Below are positions 16,245 through 25,739 of a stretch of DNA of 38,032 nt, one piece after another. The position numbers and the translations under genes were made by a program. Location: assembly GCA_017883165.1 (NCBI GenBank), contig JADGOC010000019.1:1-38032 (forward strand), read 5' to 3'. This DNA comes from Acidobacteriota bacterium. Its GTDB lineage: Bacteria; Acidobacteriota; Vicinamibacteria; Vicinamibacterales; CAVVIG01. Every line of letters begins with the position of its first letter. The stretch's first letter is position 1. Under the pieces are notes generated by a model. That model was not told the origin of the DNA. It was given only the letters and a program-made list of their open reading frames with translations, and searched no databases.

Positions 16245-18305
16245 TCAGCGCGGCGGCAGCGCGAAGGCGACGATGCTGCTGCCGGAAGGCGCACCGTTCT
16301 TGCCGCCGCCGCAGACAATGACGACGTACTCGCGGCCGTTGATCTGGTACACCGCCGGCGTCGCGTTGCCGGCCGCGGGCAGCGTCGTCTCCCACAGCAG
16401 CGCGCCGGTGCGTTTGTCGTAGGCGTGAAATTTCCTGTCGAAGTTGGTCGCGCCGATGAAGACCAGCCCGCCGGCGGTGACGACCGGACCGCCGTAGTTG
16501 TCGCTCCCGGTGTTGGTGATCCCTTTGGCGGCCAGGGCGGGGAACTCGCCGAACGGAACCTTCCAGCGGATGACGCCGGCGTTGAGATCGATCGCGTTCA
16601 GCGTCCCCCAGGGCGGCGTGAGCGGGGGATAGCCGTCCGGATCGCGGAAGAGCGTCTCGCCGTCGCTGCGGTAGGGGAGCCAACTCGGGTCGTTCCGGAC
16701 GGCCGGATCCGCGCCCTTGTCCTTGCCGGTAGCAAGAAAATCGACGAGGTCGCCGGTGTTCTTGGCGCCCAGATCTGAGAATCCCGGCATCCGCCCCGTG
16801 CCCTCGCGGATGATCGCGGCGAGCTGGTCGCGCGAGCGGCGTTCACCGATGCCCTCGAGCGACGGCGCGCTCGTCGTCCCCGTGCGGTCTTCACGGTGGC
16901 ACGTCGCGCACTTGTTGTTGTAGAGCGACGTGTCGTTGTTTGGAATGAGGCGTACGATCCACGGCATTTCGTTCGCGTTGACGTAGAGCAGCGCCGAGTC
17001 GGGATCGAAGGCGGCGCCGCCCCACTCGCCGCCGCCGTCAACGCCGGGAAACTCGATCGTCCCCTCAAAGGAGGGCGGCGTGAACATCCCGGTCTTGAGC
17101 TTCCTGAATTGCGCGAGCACGGCGGCGTGCGCGTCCGGCGTGCGCCGCGTCAGCATGTCTTCGGTGAGGCTCTGCCGGGTAAACGGCGGCGGCTTGAACG
17201 GATATGGCTGCGTGTCGGCCAGCTGCTCGCCGTCGATCGGCGACGCGGGCACCTGGCGGTATTCGATCGGGAACAGCGGCTGGCCCGTGCGCCGGTCGAG
17301 GACGAAGACGAAGCCGGTCTTCGTGATCTGCGCGACCGCATCCACTTTCCGGGCGTTGCGCGTCACGGTGACCAGACTTGGCGCCGCCGGGAAATCCAGA
17401 TCCCACACGTCGTGGCGCACGCCCTGGAAATGCCAGACGCGCCGGCCGGTGCGGGCGTCGAGCGCCAGCACGCAGTCGGCGAAGAGATTGTCGCCGTGCC
17501 GATTGGAGCCGTAGAAATCGAACGAGGCCGATCCGGTCGCCGCGAAGAGGAGCCCGAGCTTGGGATCGATCGTCACGCCGGCCCACGCATTCGCGCCGCC
17601 CGAGATCTTGTAGGCGTCAGGCGGCCAGGTGTCGTAGCCGAATTCGCCCGGCTGCGGAATCGTGTGAAAGATCCAGCGTCGCGCGCCGGTGTTCACGTCG
17701 AACGCGCGGATGTGCCCTGGCGATCCTGGCAGCGTTTCGGGAACGGTGCTGCCCATGATGAACAGGTCCTCGAAGACGACGCCCGGTGTGCTCGCGCTGA
17801 TGCTGATGCGCTCAGCCGGCTGGTCGAGCCCTTCTCGCAGATCGACGCGCCCGTCCTTGCCGAATGACGGGATCGGCGCCCCGGTCCGCTTGTCGAGTGC
17901 GTACAGATAATTTCTGTACGTGAACAACACGCGGTCGTTGTGAACGGTGACGCCGCGATGGCGGAATCTCGTCCGCGCGGCCCCGCCGCCGGATGGATCG
18001 AACGTCCACAACTCGCGCCCCGTCTCGGCGTCCAGCGCGACGACGCGCAGCGTCGGCGTCGTGGCATAGAGCACGCGTCCGACGACGATCGGGTTGCTCT
18101 GCATTTCAGAACCCGTGAAGGCGTCGTGCGAGTCGTAAGACCAAGCGACGCGAAGGCTTCTGACGTTGCCGCGATTGATCTGCGTCAGCGGTGAGTAGCG
18201 GATGTTGTCGATGCCGCCGTTCACGGGCCAGTCGACGTCGGCGGTGATCGCGTACGTCAGCGGAACCGCCGCGCAAAGGAGTAAGCTGAATCGATTGAAG
18301 TTCAC
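16245..18305 (-). CDS. PQQ-dependent dehydrogenase with internal cytochrome c domain
   Basis: A 686-aa periplasmic quinoprotein oxidoreductase. A signal peptide (FSLLLCAAVPLTYAITA) is followed by beta-propeller blades with repeated A-x-D-x-x-T-G-x-x-x-W motifs (ALDAETGRELWTF, AFDVNTGARRWIF, ALDARTGRRVWHF, AYDKRTGALLWET). A heme c site C466ATCH470 sits inside the propeller at a cytochrome c insertion. This arrangement fits membrane-independent glucose/alcohol dehydrogenase relatives that pass electrons from PQQ to a bound heme. The substrate is unknown, and no PQQ-synthesis genes are in the window. The GTG start at 18305 follows a TAGAAT box (18315-18320) by 9 nt with no Shine-Dalgarno site. 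Confidence 0.92.
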   Translation of the reverse strand: MNFNRFSLLLCAAVPLTYAITADVDWPVNGGIDNIRYSPLTQINRGNVRSLRVAWSYDSHDAFTGSEMQSNPIVVGRVLYATTPTLRVVALDAETGRELWTFDPSGGGAARTRFRHRGVTVHNDRVLFTYRNYLYALDKRTGAPIPSFGKDGRVDLREGLDQPAERISISASTPGVVFEDLFIMGSTVPETLPGSPGHIRAFDVNTGARRWIFHTIPQPGEFGYDTWPPDAYKISGGANAWAGVTIDPKLGLLFAATGSASFDFYGSNRHGDNLFADCVLALDARTGRRVWHFQGVRHDVWDLDFPAAPSLVTVTRNARKVDAVAQITKTGFVFVLDRRTGQPLFPIEYRQVPASPIDGEQLADTQPYPFKPPPFTRQSLTEDMLTRRTPDAHAAVLAQFRKLKTGMFTPPSFEGTIEFPGVDGGGEWGGAAFDPDSALLYVNANEMPWIVRLIPNNDTSLYNNKCATCHREDRTGTTSAPSLEGIGERRSRDQLAAIIREGTGRMPGFSDLGAKNTGDLVDFLATGKDKGADPAVRNDPSWLPYRSDGETLFRDPDGYPPLTPPWGTLNAIDLNAGVIRWKVPFGEFPALAAKGITNTGSDNYGGPVVTAGGLVFIGATNFDRKFHAYDKRTGALLWETTLPAAGNATPAVYQINGREYVVIVCGGGKNGAPSGSSIVAFALPPR

Positions 18306-18399
18306 GATGCGCGGATTCTACCGCAGCCGTGGGGCGGCATGAGTCCTGCGTTCATCTCGCGCGGAAGCGCGATCACAGCCCGAATCGATGGAGAGCGCG

Positions 18400-18747
18400 A
18401 TGGCCAAGCGGACAACGGATCAGGTGGAGCACAAAGTGGTGGCAGTCGCCGAGCAGCTCGGCCGCATCATCGGCACGGTGCAGGCCAAGGTGGAAGGGTT
18501 GAAGCGCGGCAAGCGCAGCCCGAAAAAGCCCGCGCCGTCAGCGAAGGCGCCAACGAAGGTCCTAACGAAGGCAGTATCGCGGACCGCCGCCCTTCCCAGC
18601 CGCCCCAACGTGGACGCGCCCGGGAAGCGCCACAGAAAGCCGGTGCCGAGCGACCCCGGCGTCAAGCATTCCGATGAGCGAATCGCGAAGTTGAAGTCCG
18701 CGAACGAATCACGGCATGGCCGGCACCGGCGCGGAAGGCGCGGGTGA
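18400..18747 (+). CDS. Small basic hypothetical protein with Lys/Arg-rich tail
   Basis: A 115-aa protein I cannot assign to a family. Residues ~5-35 (DQVEHKVVAVAEQLGRIIGT and on) form an amphipathic helix; the rest is Lys/Arg/Pro/Ala-rich like a histone H1-type tail and ends RHGRHRRGRRG. Third codon positions in the first half are strongly G+C biased, supporting real coding. The ATG at 18400 has GGAGAG 4 nt upstream (18390-18395); an in-frame ATG at 18388 is the alternative. Nucleic-acid binding is a guess from composition only. The gene converges on arfB, 19 bp away. Confidence 0.6.
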   Translation: MAKRTTDQVEHKVVAVAEQLGRIIGTVQAKVEGLKRGKRSPKKPAPSAKAPTKVLTKAVSRTAALPSRPNVDAPGKRHRKPVPSDPGVKHSDERIAKLKSANESRHGRHRRGRRG

Positions 18748-18766
18748 TCCCCGCCTGGCTGGGCCG

Positions 18767-19195
18767 CTAGTCGTCACCCCCGGGACGCCCGCCGCGGCCT
18801 CGTGACGCTTTGACGGCGCTCCGTAGCTTTTTCGAGGCGAGACGTTTTTCGCGCGCGCCGGCCCGCGGTCTGGTCGGCCGGCGTTTCTTGGGCCGCACGG
18901 CGGCGTGCCGCACGAGTGCAACGAGCCGCGCGCGCGCCGCTTCGCGATTCTGCGCCTGCGTGCGATGCTCGCGGCTGTCGATGAGCAGCACGTCCTCGGC
19001 CGTCACGCGGTGGCCCGCCAGCGCGATCAAACGCGCCTTCACGTCCGCCGGCAGCAGCGACGCGCCGATGTTGAAGCGCAGCTCGACGGCGGTCGAGACC
19101 TTGTTGACATTCTGCCCGCCCGGACCCGACGCGCGGACGAACCGCTCCTCGATGTCGCGGTCGTCGAGCACGATCGTGTCGGTGATGGGGATCAT
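18767..19195 (-). CDS. arfB: ArfB-type peptidyl-tRNA hydrolase (ribosome rescue)
   Basis: A 142-aa release-factor-like hydrolase. The catalytic GGQ is at residues 26-28 in RASGPGGQNVNK, the region AVELRFNI follows it, and the C-terminal tail is strongly basic (many Arg/Lys), as needed to enter the mRNA channel of stalled ribosomes. It releases the nascent chain from ribosomes that have run off a broken mRNA. The ATG at 19195 (MIPITDTIVLDD) matches the family N-terminus; longer in-frame reading upstream would run into the divergent HAD gene. A TATAGT box (19206-19211) lies 10 nt before the start. Confidence 0.93.
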   Translation of the reverse strand: MIPITDTIVLDDRDIEERFVRASGPGGQNVNKVSTAVELRFNIGASLLPADVKARLIALAGHRVTAEDVLLIDSREHRTQAQNREAARARLVALVRHAAVRPKKRRPTRPRAGAREKRLASKKLRSAVKASRGRGGRPGGDD

Positions 19196-19222
19196 CGATG
19201 CGGCCACTATAGAATACTCAGG
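19196..19222. promoter_or_regulatory. 27-bp divergent promoter, overlapping -10 boxes
   Basis: The gap between the arfB and HAD starts carries TATAGT on the minus strand (19206-19211) and TATAGA/TAGAAT on the plus strand (19208-19215). The two -10-like boxes physically overlap, so polymerase could not occupy both together. Any -35 elements would lie inside the opposite gene. Confidence 0.4.
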
Positions 19223-19900
19223 ATGAAGCTCCGCGCGGTCGTCTTCGATTTCGACGGCGTGATCGCCAACAGCGAACCGCTGCACTTCCGCGCGCTGCAC
19301 GACGTCCTGGCCTCCACGGGCGTCAACCTGTCGGAGCGCGACTACTACGCGCGGTACCTCGGCTTCGACGATGCCGGCGCGCTCCACGCGATCGGCGCCG
19401 ACTTCGACGCGTTCGGTCCGGAGCAGGTGGCGTCGCTCGTCTCCCGCAAGGCCGTTCGGTTCGAGGAGCTGGAGGCAGACGCCGGCATGCTCTTTCCCGG
19501 CGCCGCCGCCGCCATCCGCCGCGTCGCCGCGTCGGTGCCGATTGGCATCGCGTCGGGCGCGCGGCGCGACGAGATCCTGCGCGTCCTCGAGGCGGCGGGC
19601 CTCACGGACCTTTTCGCCGCGATCGTCGCGGCCGAAGACGTCTCCCGCAGCAAGCCCGATCCGGCGCCGTACCTGCTCGCCGTGCGTCTGCTTGCCGCCG
19701 TCGCCGGCGATTCACTCCAGCCCGGCGACTGCGTGGCCATCGAGGATTCGCGCTGGGGACTCGAGTCGGCGCGCCAGGCGGGCCTGCGCACCATCGCGGT
19801 GACGCACACCTACACGCTGGCGGAGCTCGGCGCGGCCGATCTCGTGCTCGACTCGCTGGAGGCCCTCGACGTCGCGAGCCTGTCACGCCGGCTCGCGTGA
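19223..19900 (+). CDS. HAD-superfamily phosphatase/phosphomutase (beta-PGM-like)
   Basis: A 225-aa HAD hydrolase. Motif I is DFDGV with nucleophile Asp9 and acid/base Asp11. An alpha-helical cap follows (residues ~18-85), motif II is the Ser of GIASGARRDE, motif III is the Lys of SRSKPDPAPY and motif IV reads AIEDSRWGLESAR. This is the pattern of the beta-phosphoglucomutase/phosphoglycolate phosphatase group, acting on a small phosphorylated metabolite; the exact substrate cannot be assigned. The ATG at 19223 is fixed by the family N-terminus (MKLRAVVFDFDG) and lies 7 nt after TAGAAT, with only AGG touching the start. The gene ends 10 bp from hisA. Confidence 0.9.
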   Translation: MKLRAVVFDFDGVIANSEPLHFRALHDVLASTGVNLSERDYYARYLGFDDAGALHAIGADFDAFGPEQVASLVSRKAVRFEELEADAGMLFPGAAAAIRRVAASVPIGIASGARRDEILRVLEAAGLTDLFAAIVAAEDVSRSKPDPAPYLLAVRLLAAVAGDSLQPGDCVAIEDSRWGLESARQAGLRTIAVTHTYTLAELGAADLVLDSLEALDVASLSRRLA

Positions 19901-19910
19901 CGCGAACACG

Positions 19911-20585
19911 TCACACGTCCAGCTTCCCCGTGTAGATCGCCATCCCGACGACGGCGTCGACGCCCAGCGCGTCGAGCCGGTCGATCTCGTCCCGCGTCGT
20001 GATCCCGCCCGCGGCGGTCACCCGGCGCGTCGTCGCGCCCCGGACGGCGAGAATCGCGTCGAAGTCGGTGCCCCGCATCAGGCCTTCGGCGTCCACGTGC
20101 GTGTAGAGGAACTCGCCGCAGTACGGCTCGAGCGCGCGCACCGCGTCCACCGGCGTGATCGCCAACCGCGTCTTCCACCCGTGAATGACGACGTGGCCGC
20201 CGCGGCTGTCGACGGCGGCGATGACGCGCGCCGCATCGACGGCGGCGGCCAGCTGTCTCGCGAATGCCAGATCGGGCGCGCCGTCCTTGAAGAAAGAAGA
20301 CCCGGCAATGACGTGTGTCGCGCCGGCCTCCAGCAGCTCCTCGGCGCGGGCCAGCGTGCGGACGCCGCCGCCAACGCGGCACGACAGCCGGCCCGCGAGC
20401 TGCCGCACGAGCGCCAGATTGTCGCCGGTGCCCATCGCGGCATCCAGATCGATGACCTGCACCTTCGGAAAATGCTCGAACCGCCGGACCCATCGGAAGA
20501 CGTCGTCGTCTCGTATCGCCAGGCGGTCGCCCTGCACGAGCTGCACGACGGCGCCGTTCTGGAGATCGATGGAGGGAATCAGCAC
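19911..20585 (-). CDS. hisA: ProFAR isomerase HisA
   Basis: A 224-aa (beta/alpha)8 barrel that converts ProFAR to PRFAR, the fourth step of histidine synthesis. The N-terminal strand LIPSIDLQNG carries the first catalytic Asp. The phosphate-binding segments CRVGGGVRT, AGSSFF and TAAGGITTRDEI are present, and HVDAEGLMRGTD corresponds to the second catalytic Asp region. It is slightly shorter than the usual ~240 aa. The start is GTG at 20585, 4 nt beyond the hisF stop, with GGAG upstream inside hisF. It is the last gene of the his operon, which gives the order H-F-A instead of the common H-A-F. Confidence 0.93.
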   Translation of the reverse strand: MLIPSIDLQNGAVVQLVQGDRLAIRDDDVFRWVRRFEHFPKVQVIDLDAAMGTGDNLALVRQLAGRLSCRVGGGVRTLARAEELLEAGATHVIAGSSFFKDGAPDLAFARQLAAAVDAARVIAAVDSRGGHVVIHGWKTRLAITPVDAVRALEPYCGEFLYTHVDAEGLMRGTDFDAILAVRGATTRRVTAAGGITTRDEIDRLDALGVDAVVGMAIYTGKLDV

Positions 20586-20589
20586 TGCA

Positions 20590-21351
20590 TCAACTCCAGG
20601 GCCTGACCGGAATGCCGTGCGCGGCGAGGTGACGCTTCAACGCGCGCACGTTGGTGTCGGCGTTGTGAAAGATAGACGCGGCGAGGGCGGCGTCGGCGCG
20701 CCCCGTCGTGAAGACGTCGACGAAGTCGTCCAGCCCGCCGGCGCCTCCGGAGGCCACGACCGGAATCGACACGGCCGACGACACGGCGGCGGTGAGCACG
20801 CAGTCGAACCCGGCCTTCGTGCCGTCGCGATCGATCGACGTCAGCAGGATCTCGCCGGCGCCGCGGCGTTCGGCTTCGCGCGCCCATTCGACCGCTTCCC
20901 GATCCGCGGCGACGCGTCCACTCCGGGCGTAGACCGCGAAGCGATCGCCTTCGCGCTTCGCGTCGATGGCGACGACAACTGCCTGGCTGCCGTATCGAGC
21001 CGCGAGCGTGGTGATCAACCCGGGGTCGGCGAGCGCCGCCGTGTTGAGGCTGACTTTGTCGGCGCCCGCGTCGATGGCCGCCGCGGCGTCATCTTCACTG
21101 TGTATGCCGCCTCCCACCGCGAGCGGAATGAACAGCTCGGCGGCGACGCGTCTGACGGTGTCGGCGCGCGCGCGGCGCGTCTCGATCGTCGCCGTGATGT
21201 CGAGGATGACGAGCTCGTCGATCCCCTCCGCGTTGTAGCGTCCCGCGAGCGCGGCGGGATCGCCGGCGGCGCGCAGCTCCTCGAAGTGGACGCCTTTTAC
21301 CACTTGGCCGTCGCGGACGTCGAGGCACGCGATGATCCGTTTGGACAGCAC
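20590..21351 (-). CDS. hisF: Imidazole glycerol phosphate synthase cyclase subunit HisF
   Basis: A 253-aa (beta/alpha)8 barrel, the cyclase half of IGP synthase. It joins PRFAR with ammonia channelled from HisH to give IGP and AICAR. Catalytic Asp is seen in [10 protein letters not shown] (strand 1) and the second in [13 protein letters not shown]. Phosphate-binding loops include AVGGGIHS and VASGGAGG. The GTG start at 21351 immediately follows the TAA of hisH with no intervening base, implying coupled synthesis with its partner. Confidence 0.96.
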   Translation of the reverse strand: MLSKRIIACLDVRDGQVVKGVHFEELRAAGDPAALAGRYNAEGIDELVILDITATIETRRARADTVRRVAAELFIPLAVGGGIHSEDDAAAAIDAGADKVSLNTAALADPGLITTLAARYGSQAVVVAIDAKREGDRFAVYARSGRVAADREAVEWAREAERRGAGEILLTSIDRDGTKAGFDCVLTAAVSSAVSIPVVASGGAGGLDDFVDVFTTGRADAALAASIFHNADTNVRALKRHLAAHGIPVRPWS

Positions 21352-21948
21352 TTACCGCGCCAGCTCCGCGAAGTTCCTGAGAACCGTCAGGCCGGCCTCG
21401 CCGGACTTCTCGGGATGGAACTGCACCCCGGCGACCTGTCCGCGCTCGACGACCGACGCGAAGAGTTCGCCGTGTTCGGTGGACGCGACGGTATCACCCG
21501 AGACGGGTGCGACGAAGCTGTGCGTGAAATAGAACTGCGTCCCCGGCGCCACGCCAGCGACGATCGAACCTTGGCGCCTGATGTCGATCGTGTTCCATCC
21601 GATGTGCGGCACTTTCACGTCGTTCCCCCGGAGCCGGTAGCAACGGCCCGCGAGCAGCCCCAGGCCCGCGCAATCGGGTGCCTCGTCGCTGCCTTCGAAC
21701 AGCCACTGCATGCCGAGGCAGATGCCGAGCAGCGGACGCCCCTCGCCGATCACGGCGAGAATCGCATCGGTCCATTCGCCGTGGAGGGCGCGGGTCGCGC
21801 CGAAGTGGCCGACGCCGGGCACGATGATGCCGCGCACGTCGGCGAGATCCGCGGGGGCCGACGGCACCATCACGTCCGCGCCGATGGCGCCGAGCGCTTT
21901 GCGCACCGACGCGAGATTGCCGGCGCCGTAGTCAATCAACGCGATCAC
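21352..21948 (-). CDS. hisH: Imidazole glycerol phosphate synthase glutaminase subunit HisH
   Basis: A 198-aa class I glutamine amidotransferase that supplies ammonia to HisF. The catalytic triad is visible: Cys77 in GICLGMQ, and His178 with Glu180 in QFHPEKSG. The N-terminus [14 protein letters not shown] is typical. The GTG at 21948 is chosen because it overlaps the hisB stop in a GTGA tetranucleotide and matches the family N-terminus; a longer in-frame reading would extend into hisB. Confidence 0.96.
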   Translation of the reverse strand: MIALIDYGAGNLASVRKALGAIGADVMVPSAPADLADVRGIIVPGVGHFGATRALHGEWTDAILAVIGEGRPLLGICLGMQWLFEGSDEAPDCAGLGLLAGRCYRLRGNDVKVPHIGWNTIDIRRQGSIVAGVAPGTQFYFTHSFVAPVSGDTVASTEHGELFASVVERGQVAGVQFHPEKSGEAGLTVLRNFAELAR

Positions 21949-22520
21949 AGCAGGCCCTTCGTGCTCGGCAGCCTGCGCGCGAGCCGCCGGTCCTTCTCGC
22001 ATGCGAACCGGAGCGCCCGGGCGAAGGCCTTGAACACCGCCTCGATCTGATGATGGCTCGATCGGCCGTAGAGGACTTTCAGATGTACGTTCGCGCGCGC
22101 GCCGATCGCGAAGCCGTCGAAGAAATCGTGCACGAGCTCGGTCTGGAGGTCGCCGACGCGGGCCGCGCGCACTTTGAGATCGACGGCCGCGTGGGGTCGC
22201 CCCCCGAAATCGACTGCAGCCACGGCCAGCGTGTCGTCCATCGGCATGACGAAGTATCCCGCGCGATGGATCCCGCGCCGCCCTCCGAGCGCTTTCGAGA
22301 CCGCCTCGCCGAGCGCGATGCCGAGATCCTCGACGGTGTGATGTTGATCGACGTCAAGATCGCCCGCCGCGTCGATGCGCAGATCGAACGCGCCGTGGCG
22401 GGCGACGAGCTCCAGCATGTGATCGAGAAAGCGGATGCCGGTCCGTATCTGATACCGGCCCTTGCCTTCGAGCACGAGCGTCAGGGCAATCGCAGTTTCC
22501 GTCGTACGCCGTTTGATCAC
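21945..22520 (-). CDS. hisB: Imidazoleglycerol-phosphate dehydratase HisB
   Basis: A 191-aa dehydratase converting IGP to imidazole-acetol phosphate. The metal-binding motifs [27 protein letters not shown] and [18 protein letters not shown] are intact. It lacks the histidinol-phosphate phosphatase domain fused to HisB in enterobacteria, so that activity must come from elsewhere. The GTG at 22520 overlaps the hisC stop (GTGA). A longer in-frame upstream reading lies inside hisC and is rejected. Confidence 0.96.
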   Translation of the reverse strand: MIKRRTTETAIALTLVLEGKGRYQIRTGIRFLDHMLELVARHGAFDLRIDAAGDLDVDQHHTVEDLGIALGEAVSKALGGRRGIHRAGYFVMPMDDTLAVAAVDFGGRPHAAVDLKVRAARVGDLQTELVHDFFDGFAIGARANVHLKVLYGRSSHHQIEAVFKAFARALRFACEKDRRLARRLPSTKGLL

Positions 22521-23560
22521 GCCGCGCCGCACAAGACCTCCTCGAGCACCTGAATGCATTGTTGTGTGTGGCGGACGAGCCCCGTCGTGATCCGCAGGCA
22601 GCCCTCGCAGCCCGGCTCGCAGGACCTGTCGCGAAGGTAGATGCCGCGCGCTTCGGCGCCGGCGATGAACGACTTCACCCGATCGCCCACCGCCACAAGG
22701 ACAAAATTCGCGTCGCTCCTCCAGTACTTCAAGTCGAGCCGGTCGCATGCCGCGTAGAGCAGCCGCTTGGATTCGGCGACCTCACGGAGATACGCAGTCA
22801 CGTGGTCGGGATCCTGGAGCGCCGCCTCGACCGCCACCACGGCGGCGATGTTCACGCTGTACACCGGCACGGCGGGGCGGATGCGGTCGAGCGCGTCCGG
22901 CGATCCGATGAGGCAGCCGATGCGCAGCCCCGCAAGGCCGTACGCCTTGGAGAACGTCCGGCCGACCACGACATTCGGAAAGGCGGGCAGATCCGGGATG
23001 AACGTCGTGACAGCAAATTCCGCGTACGCCTCGTCGACCAGCACGACGGCGCCGGCCGGCACGCGGCGCGCGATCGTGCGGACGGCGTCGAGCGACATCG
23101 ACACACCGGTCGGGTTGTTCGGATTCGTGAGAAACACCACTCGCGTCGCCGGCGTCACTGCCGCCAGCACGTCGTCCAACGGAAACTGAAAGTCGCGCGC
23201 CGGCATGACTCGCACGCATCGGCCGCCCGCCACGTTCGTGTCGTAGCCGAAGATCTCGAACGCGGGCTCCGGGACGATGGCTTCCGGCGCCGGTGCGCCC
23301 GGCGTCTGACGCAGCAGCATCATCGAGATCGCCATGATGCCTTCGTCGAGGCCGTTGATCAGCATGAGCCGATCCGGATCGACGCCGAAGTGGCGCGCGC
23401 ACGCCTCGGACGCCGCCGCGTACGGCGGATAGTACCCGACCTGGTCGGCGCGCATCGCCGCCAGCGCGGCCAGCACGCGAGGCGAACAGCCGCCGGTGTT
23501 CTCGTTCTGATGCAGCCGCAGGCCGGCGTACAGCTCCGCCGGTTTCTCGTAGTGGCTCAT
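22517..23560 (-). CDS. hisC: Histidinol-phosphate aminotransferase HisC
   Basis: A 347-aa fold-type I PLP aminotransferase that converts imidazole-acetol phosphate to histidinol phosphate. Features seen: substrate/PLP contacts in [17 protein letters not shown], the Schiff-base Lys in [14 protein letters not shown], and the C-terminal Arg in CLRITTG. The ATG at 23560 overlaps the hisD stop in an ATGA. The N-terminus [11 protein letters not shown] matches the conserved LNxNENP-type segment, with TGG in place of the usual proline. Confidence 0.95.
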   Translation of the reverse strand: MSHYEKPAELYAGLRLHQNENTGGCSPRVLAALAAMRADQVGYYPPYAAASEACARHFGVDPDRLMLINGLDEGIMAISMMLLRQTPGAPAPEAIVPEPAFEIFGYDTNVAGGRCVRVMPARDFQFPLDDVLAAVTPATRVVFLTNPNNPTGVSMSLDAVRTIARRVPAGAVVLVDEAYAEFAVTTFIPDLPAFPNVVVGRTFSKAYGLAGLRIGCLIGSPDALDRIRPAVPVYSVNIAAVVAVEAALQDPDHVTAYLREVAESKRLLYAACDRLDLKYWRSDANFVLVAVGDRVKSFIAGAEARGIYLRDRSCEPGCEGCLRITTGLVRHTQQCIQVLEEVLCGAA

Positions 23561-24810
23561 CGCGGCCGCGCCTCGAGCCGTTCCTCAATTGAGGCGGCGT
23601 GCGCGTCCAGCCCCTCGGCGCGCGCGAGCGGAACGATGATCGGCGCGAGCCTGGCGAGGCCGTCGCGCGTCACGCGCTGCACCGACATGACGCGGACGAA
23701 GTCGGCGGCGCTCAGGCCGCCGCGGAATCGCGCGGCGCCGGAGGTCGGCAAGACGTGGTTCGAGCCGGTCGCGTAATCGCCAGCGGCCTGCGCCGCGTAC
23801 GGGCCGACGAATACCGCGCCGGCGGTGAGCGGCCCACGCGTCAGCGTCTCGTCGCCGACCACGAGGTGCTCGGGCGCGATGCGGTTGGCGAGCGCGGACG
23901 CGTCAGCGGCGTTGCGCGTGACGATCGCCGCTCCGTGCGCGGCGAGCGATCGGCTGGCGATGGCGCGCCCGCGCGCCTGCGTCTTCACCGCGGCGGCCAC
24001 GCGCTCGGCCAGCGCGCGGCTCCAGGTAATGAAGAGCGACCGAGCGTCGGGATCATGCTCGGCTTGCGCGACCAGATCCGCCGCGATCCAGTCCGCGCGG
24101 CCCGTGCCGGCGACGATGACGACCTCGGTCGGCCCGGCGAAGAAATCAATCGCGCAGTCGCGCGAGACCAGCGATTTGGCCGTGGCGACGTAGCGGTTGC
24201 CCGGCCCGACGATCTTGTCGACGCGCGGGATCGTGCGGGTGCCGTACGCGAGCGCCGCGATGGCGTGCGCGCCGCCGACGCGGAAGAGCCGCGTCACGCC
24301 TGCTTCGAGCGCCGCCGCCATCACCGCCGGCTCGGGACGCGGACACACCACGATGATCTCGCGGACGCCCGCGACACGCGCCGGGACGGCGGTCATCAGC
24401 AGGGACGACGGCAGCGGAAAGCGTCCGCCCGGCACGTAGCAGCCGACGCGGGCGATCGGTTCGACGCGCTGCTCGACGACCACGCCTGGTACGACCTCGA
24501 GATCCCAGTGTTTCGGGATTTGCCTGAACGCGACCCGCGCGATGTGACGCGCGGCCCGCTGGATGGCGCGCCGCACATCGGCCGGCACGCGCGCGGCCTG
24601 CTCGCGCATTTCGTCGAGGCCGACTTCGATCGGCGGCCGCACATCGTCGAACCGGCGTGCGAAGTGGAGCAGCGCACGGTCGCCGTCCTTTCGCACGCTG
24701 TCCACGATCGCGCGGACGCGGCGGTCGAGCGCGCGGCCGCCGCGAGCGTCGTCTCCCCCCATCAGCCGCTCAAGAGCCGTGCGATTGGCCGCGTTGATGA
24801 TCCGGAACAT
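23557..24810 (-). CDS. hisD: Histidinol dehydrogenase HisD
   Basis: A 417-aa Zn-dependent dehydrogenase catalysing the last two oxidations from histidinol to histidine with NAD+. Conserved segments seen: GCYVPGGRFPLPSSLLMTAVP, GGAHAIAALAYGT, KIVGPGNRYVATAK, DFFAGPTEVV, AQAEHDPDA with zinc ligands, IAPEHL and GSNHVLPT. It is slightly shorter than the ~430-aa norm. The ATG at 24810 shares one base with the hisG stop (TGATG), so the two are coupled. Confidence 0.96.
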   Translation of the reverse strand: MFRIINAANRTALERLMGGDDARGGRALDRRVRAIVDSVRKDGDRALLHFARRFDDVRPPIEVGLDEMREQAARVPADVRRAIQRAARHIARVAFRQIPKHWDLEVVPGVVVEQRVEPIARVGCYVPGGRFPLPSSLLMTAVPARVAGVREIIVVCPRPEPAVMAAALEAGVTRLFRVGGAHAIAALAYGTRTIPRVDKIVGPGNRYVATAKSLVSRDCAIDFFAGPTEVVIVAGTGRADWIAADLVAQAEHDPDARSLFITWSRALAERVAAAVKTQARGRAIASRSLAAHGAAIVTRNAADASALANRIAPEHLVVGDETLTRGPLTAGAVFVGPYAAQAAGDYATGSNHVLPTSGAARFRGGLSAADFVRVMSVQRVTRDGLARLAPIIVPLARAEGLDAHAASIEERLEARPR

Positions 24811-25697
24811 CACAGCACGATCTTGTTGAGCGGGTATTCGACGATGCCGTGGGCGCGTGCGTGCTTGAGGCGCGGAATCAGATCGCGGGCCGTGCGCTCC
24901 TCGATGATCGTGTTGACGGCGACCCAATCCGCGTCACTGAGCGGCGAGATCGTCGGCCGCTGCAGCGCCGGCAGGAGCGCGAGCACGCTGTCGAGGTCCG
25001 CGCGCTGGACGTTGAGCATCAAGCCGACGCGCCCCTGCGCCTCGATGGCCGCCTTCAAGAGCAACGCGAGGTTGGCGAGCTTGGTCTGTTTCTGAGGATC
25101 CGCGAGCGCCGCGCGGTTCGCCACCAGCTGCGTGGACGACTCCATCACCGTATCGATGACGCGCAGCCGGTTCGCCCGCAGCGTCGATCCGGTCTCGGTC
25201 GCTTCGACGATCGCATCGGCGAGGACGGGCGGCTTCACTTCGGTGGCGCCCCACGAGAACTCGACTTTCACCTCGATCTGGTGCCGCGCGAAATACGCGC
25301 GCGTCACACGCACCAGCTCGGTCGCGATCGTGGCGCCGGCGAGATCCTGCGGCGTCCTGATGGCCGAGTCGTCCGGCACGGCGAGCACCCAGCGCACGGT
25401 ACCGTAGCTCTGCTTCGCGTACACGAGATCTGCGATGCTGGTGAGGACGCCCGTCGTGCCGTCGCCGAGCTCGTGCTCGGCGATCCAATCGCGGCCGGTC
25501 AGCCCCGCGTCGAGCACGCCGTCCGAGACATAGCGCGCCATCTCCTGCGCGCGAATCAGCATGCACTCGATCTCGGGATCGTCGATCGACGGATAATACG
25601 ATCGCGCGCCGACGTAGATGTTGAAGCCCGCCTTAGCGAAGAGCTGGATCGTCGCGTCCTGCAGGGAGCCTTTGGGGATCCCAAGTTTCAATTTCAT
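24810..25697 (-). CDS. hisG: ATP phosphoribosyltransferase HisG, long form
   Basis: A 295-aa long-form HisG, the committed and normally feedback-inhibited step joining ATP and PRPP. The catalytic half starts [19 protein letters not shown] and includes [10 protein letters not shown] and the PRPP-binding loop region around [13 protein letters not shown]. The C-terminal ~80 residues ([20 protein letters not shown] and on) form the ACT-like histidine-sensing domain, so HisZ should not be needed. The ATG at 25697 lies 58 bp after hisI across a gap holding a 9-bp tandem repeat, the only real gap in the operon. Confidence 0.96.
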   Translation of the reverse strand: MKLKLGIPKGSLQDATIQLFAKAGFNIYVGARSYYPSIDDPEIECMLIRAQEMARYVSDGVLDAGLTGRDWIAEHELGDGTTGVLTSIADLVYAKQSYGTVRWVLAVPDDSAIRTPQDLAGATIATELVRVTRAYFARHQIEVKVEFSWGATEVKPPVLADAIVEATETGSTLRANRLRVIDTVMESSTQLVANRAALADPQKQTKLANLALLLKAAIEAQGRVGLMLNVQRADLDSVLALLPALQRPTISPLSDADWVAVNTIIEERTARDLIPRLKHARAHGIVEYPLNKIVL

Positions 25698-25703
25698 CGC
25701 TTA

Positions 25704-25739
25704 TTCACCACAAAGGACACTAAGGACACAAAGGAACAG
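25704..25739. repeat. 9-bp tandem repeat in the hisI-hisG gap
   Basis: After TTCACCAC come three 9-bp units: AAAGGACAC, TAAGGACAC and AAAGGAACA. They sit in the 58-bp untranslated gap inside the his operon. Similar CACCAC-plus-9-mer strings occur between genes in various genomes, from my general recollection. A related 9-mer series (GAAGACAGT, GAAGACAGA on the plus strand) lies at 26209-26227, inside the his leader. Confidence 0.6.

Noticed and set aside
20185-22050. 621-codon plus-strand open frame antisense to hisA, hisF and hisH
   Set aside because: It crosses three well-supported his genes and has low-complexity Arg-rich composition.
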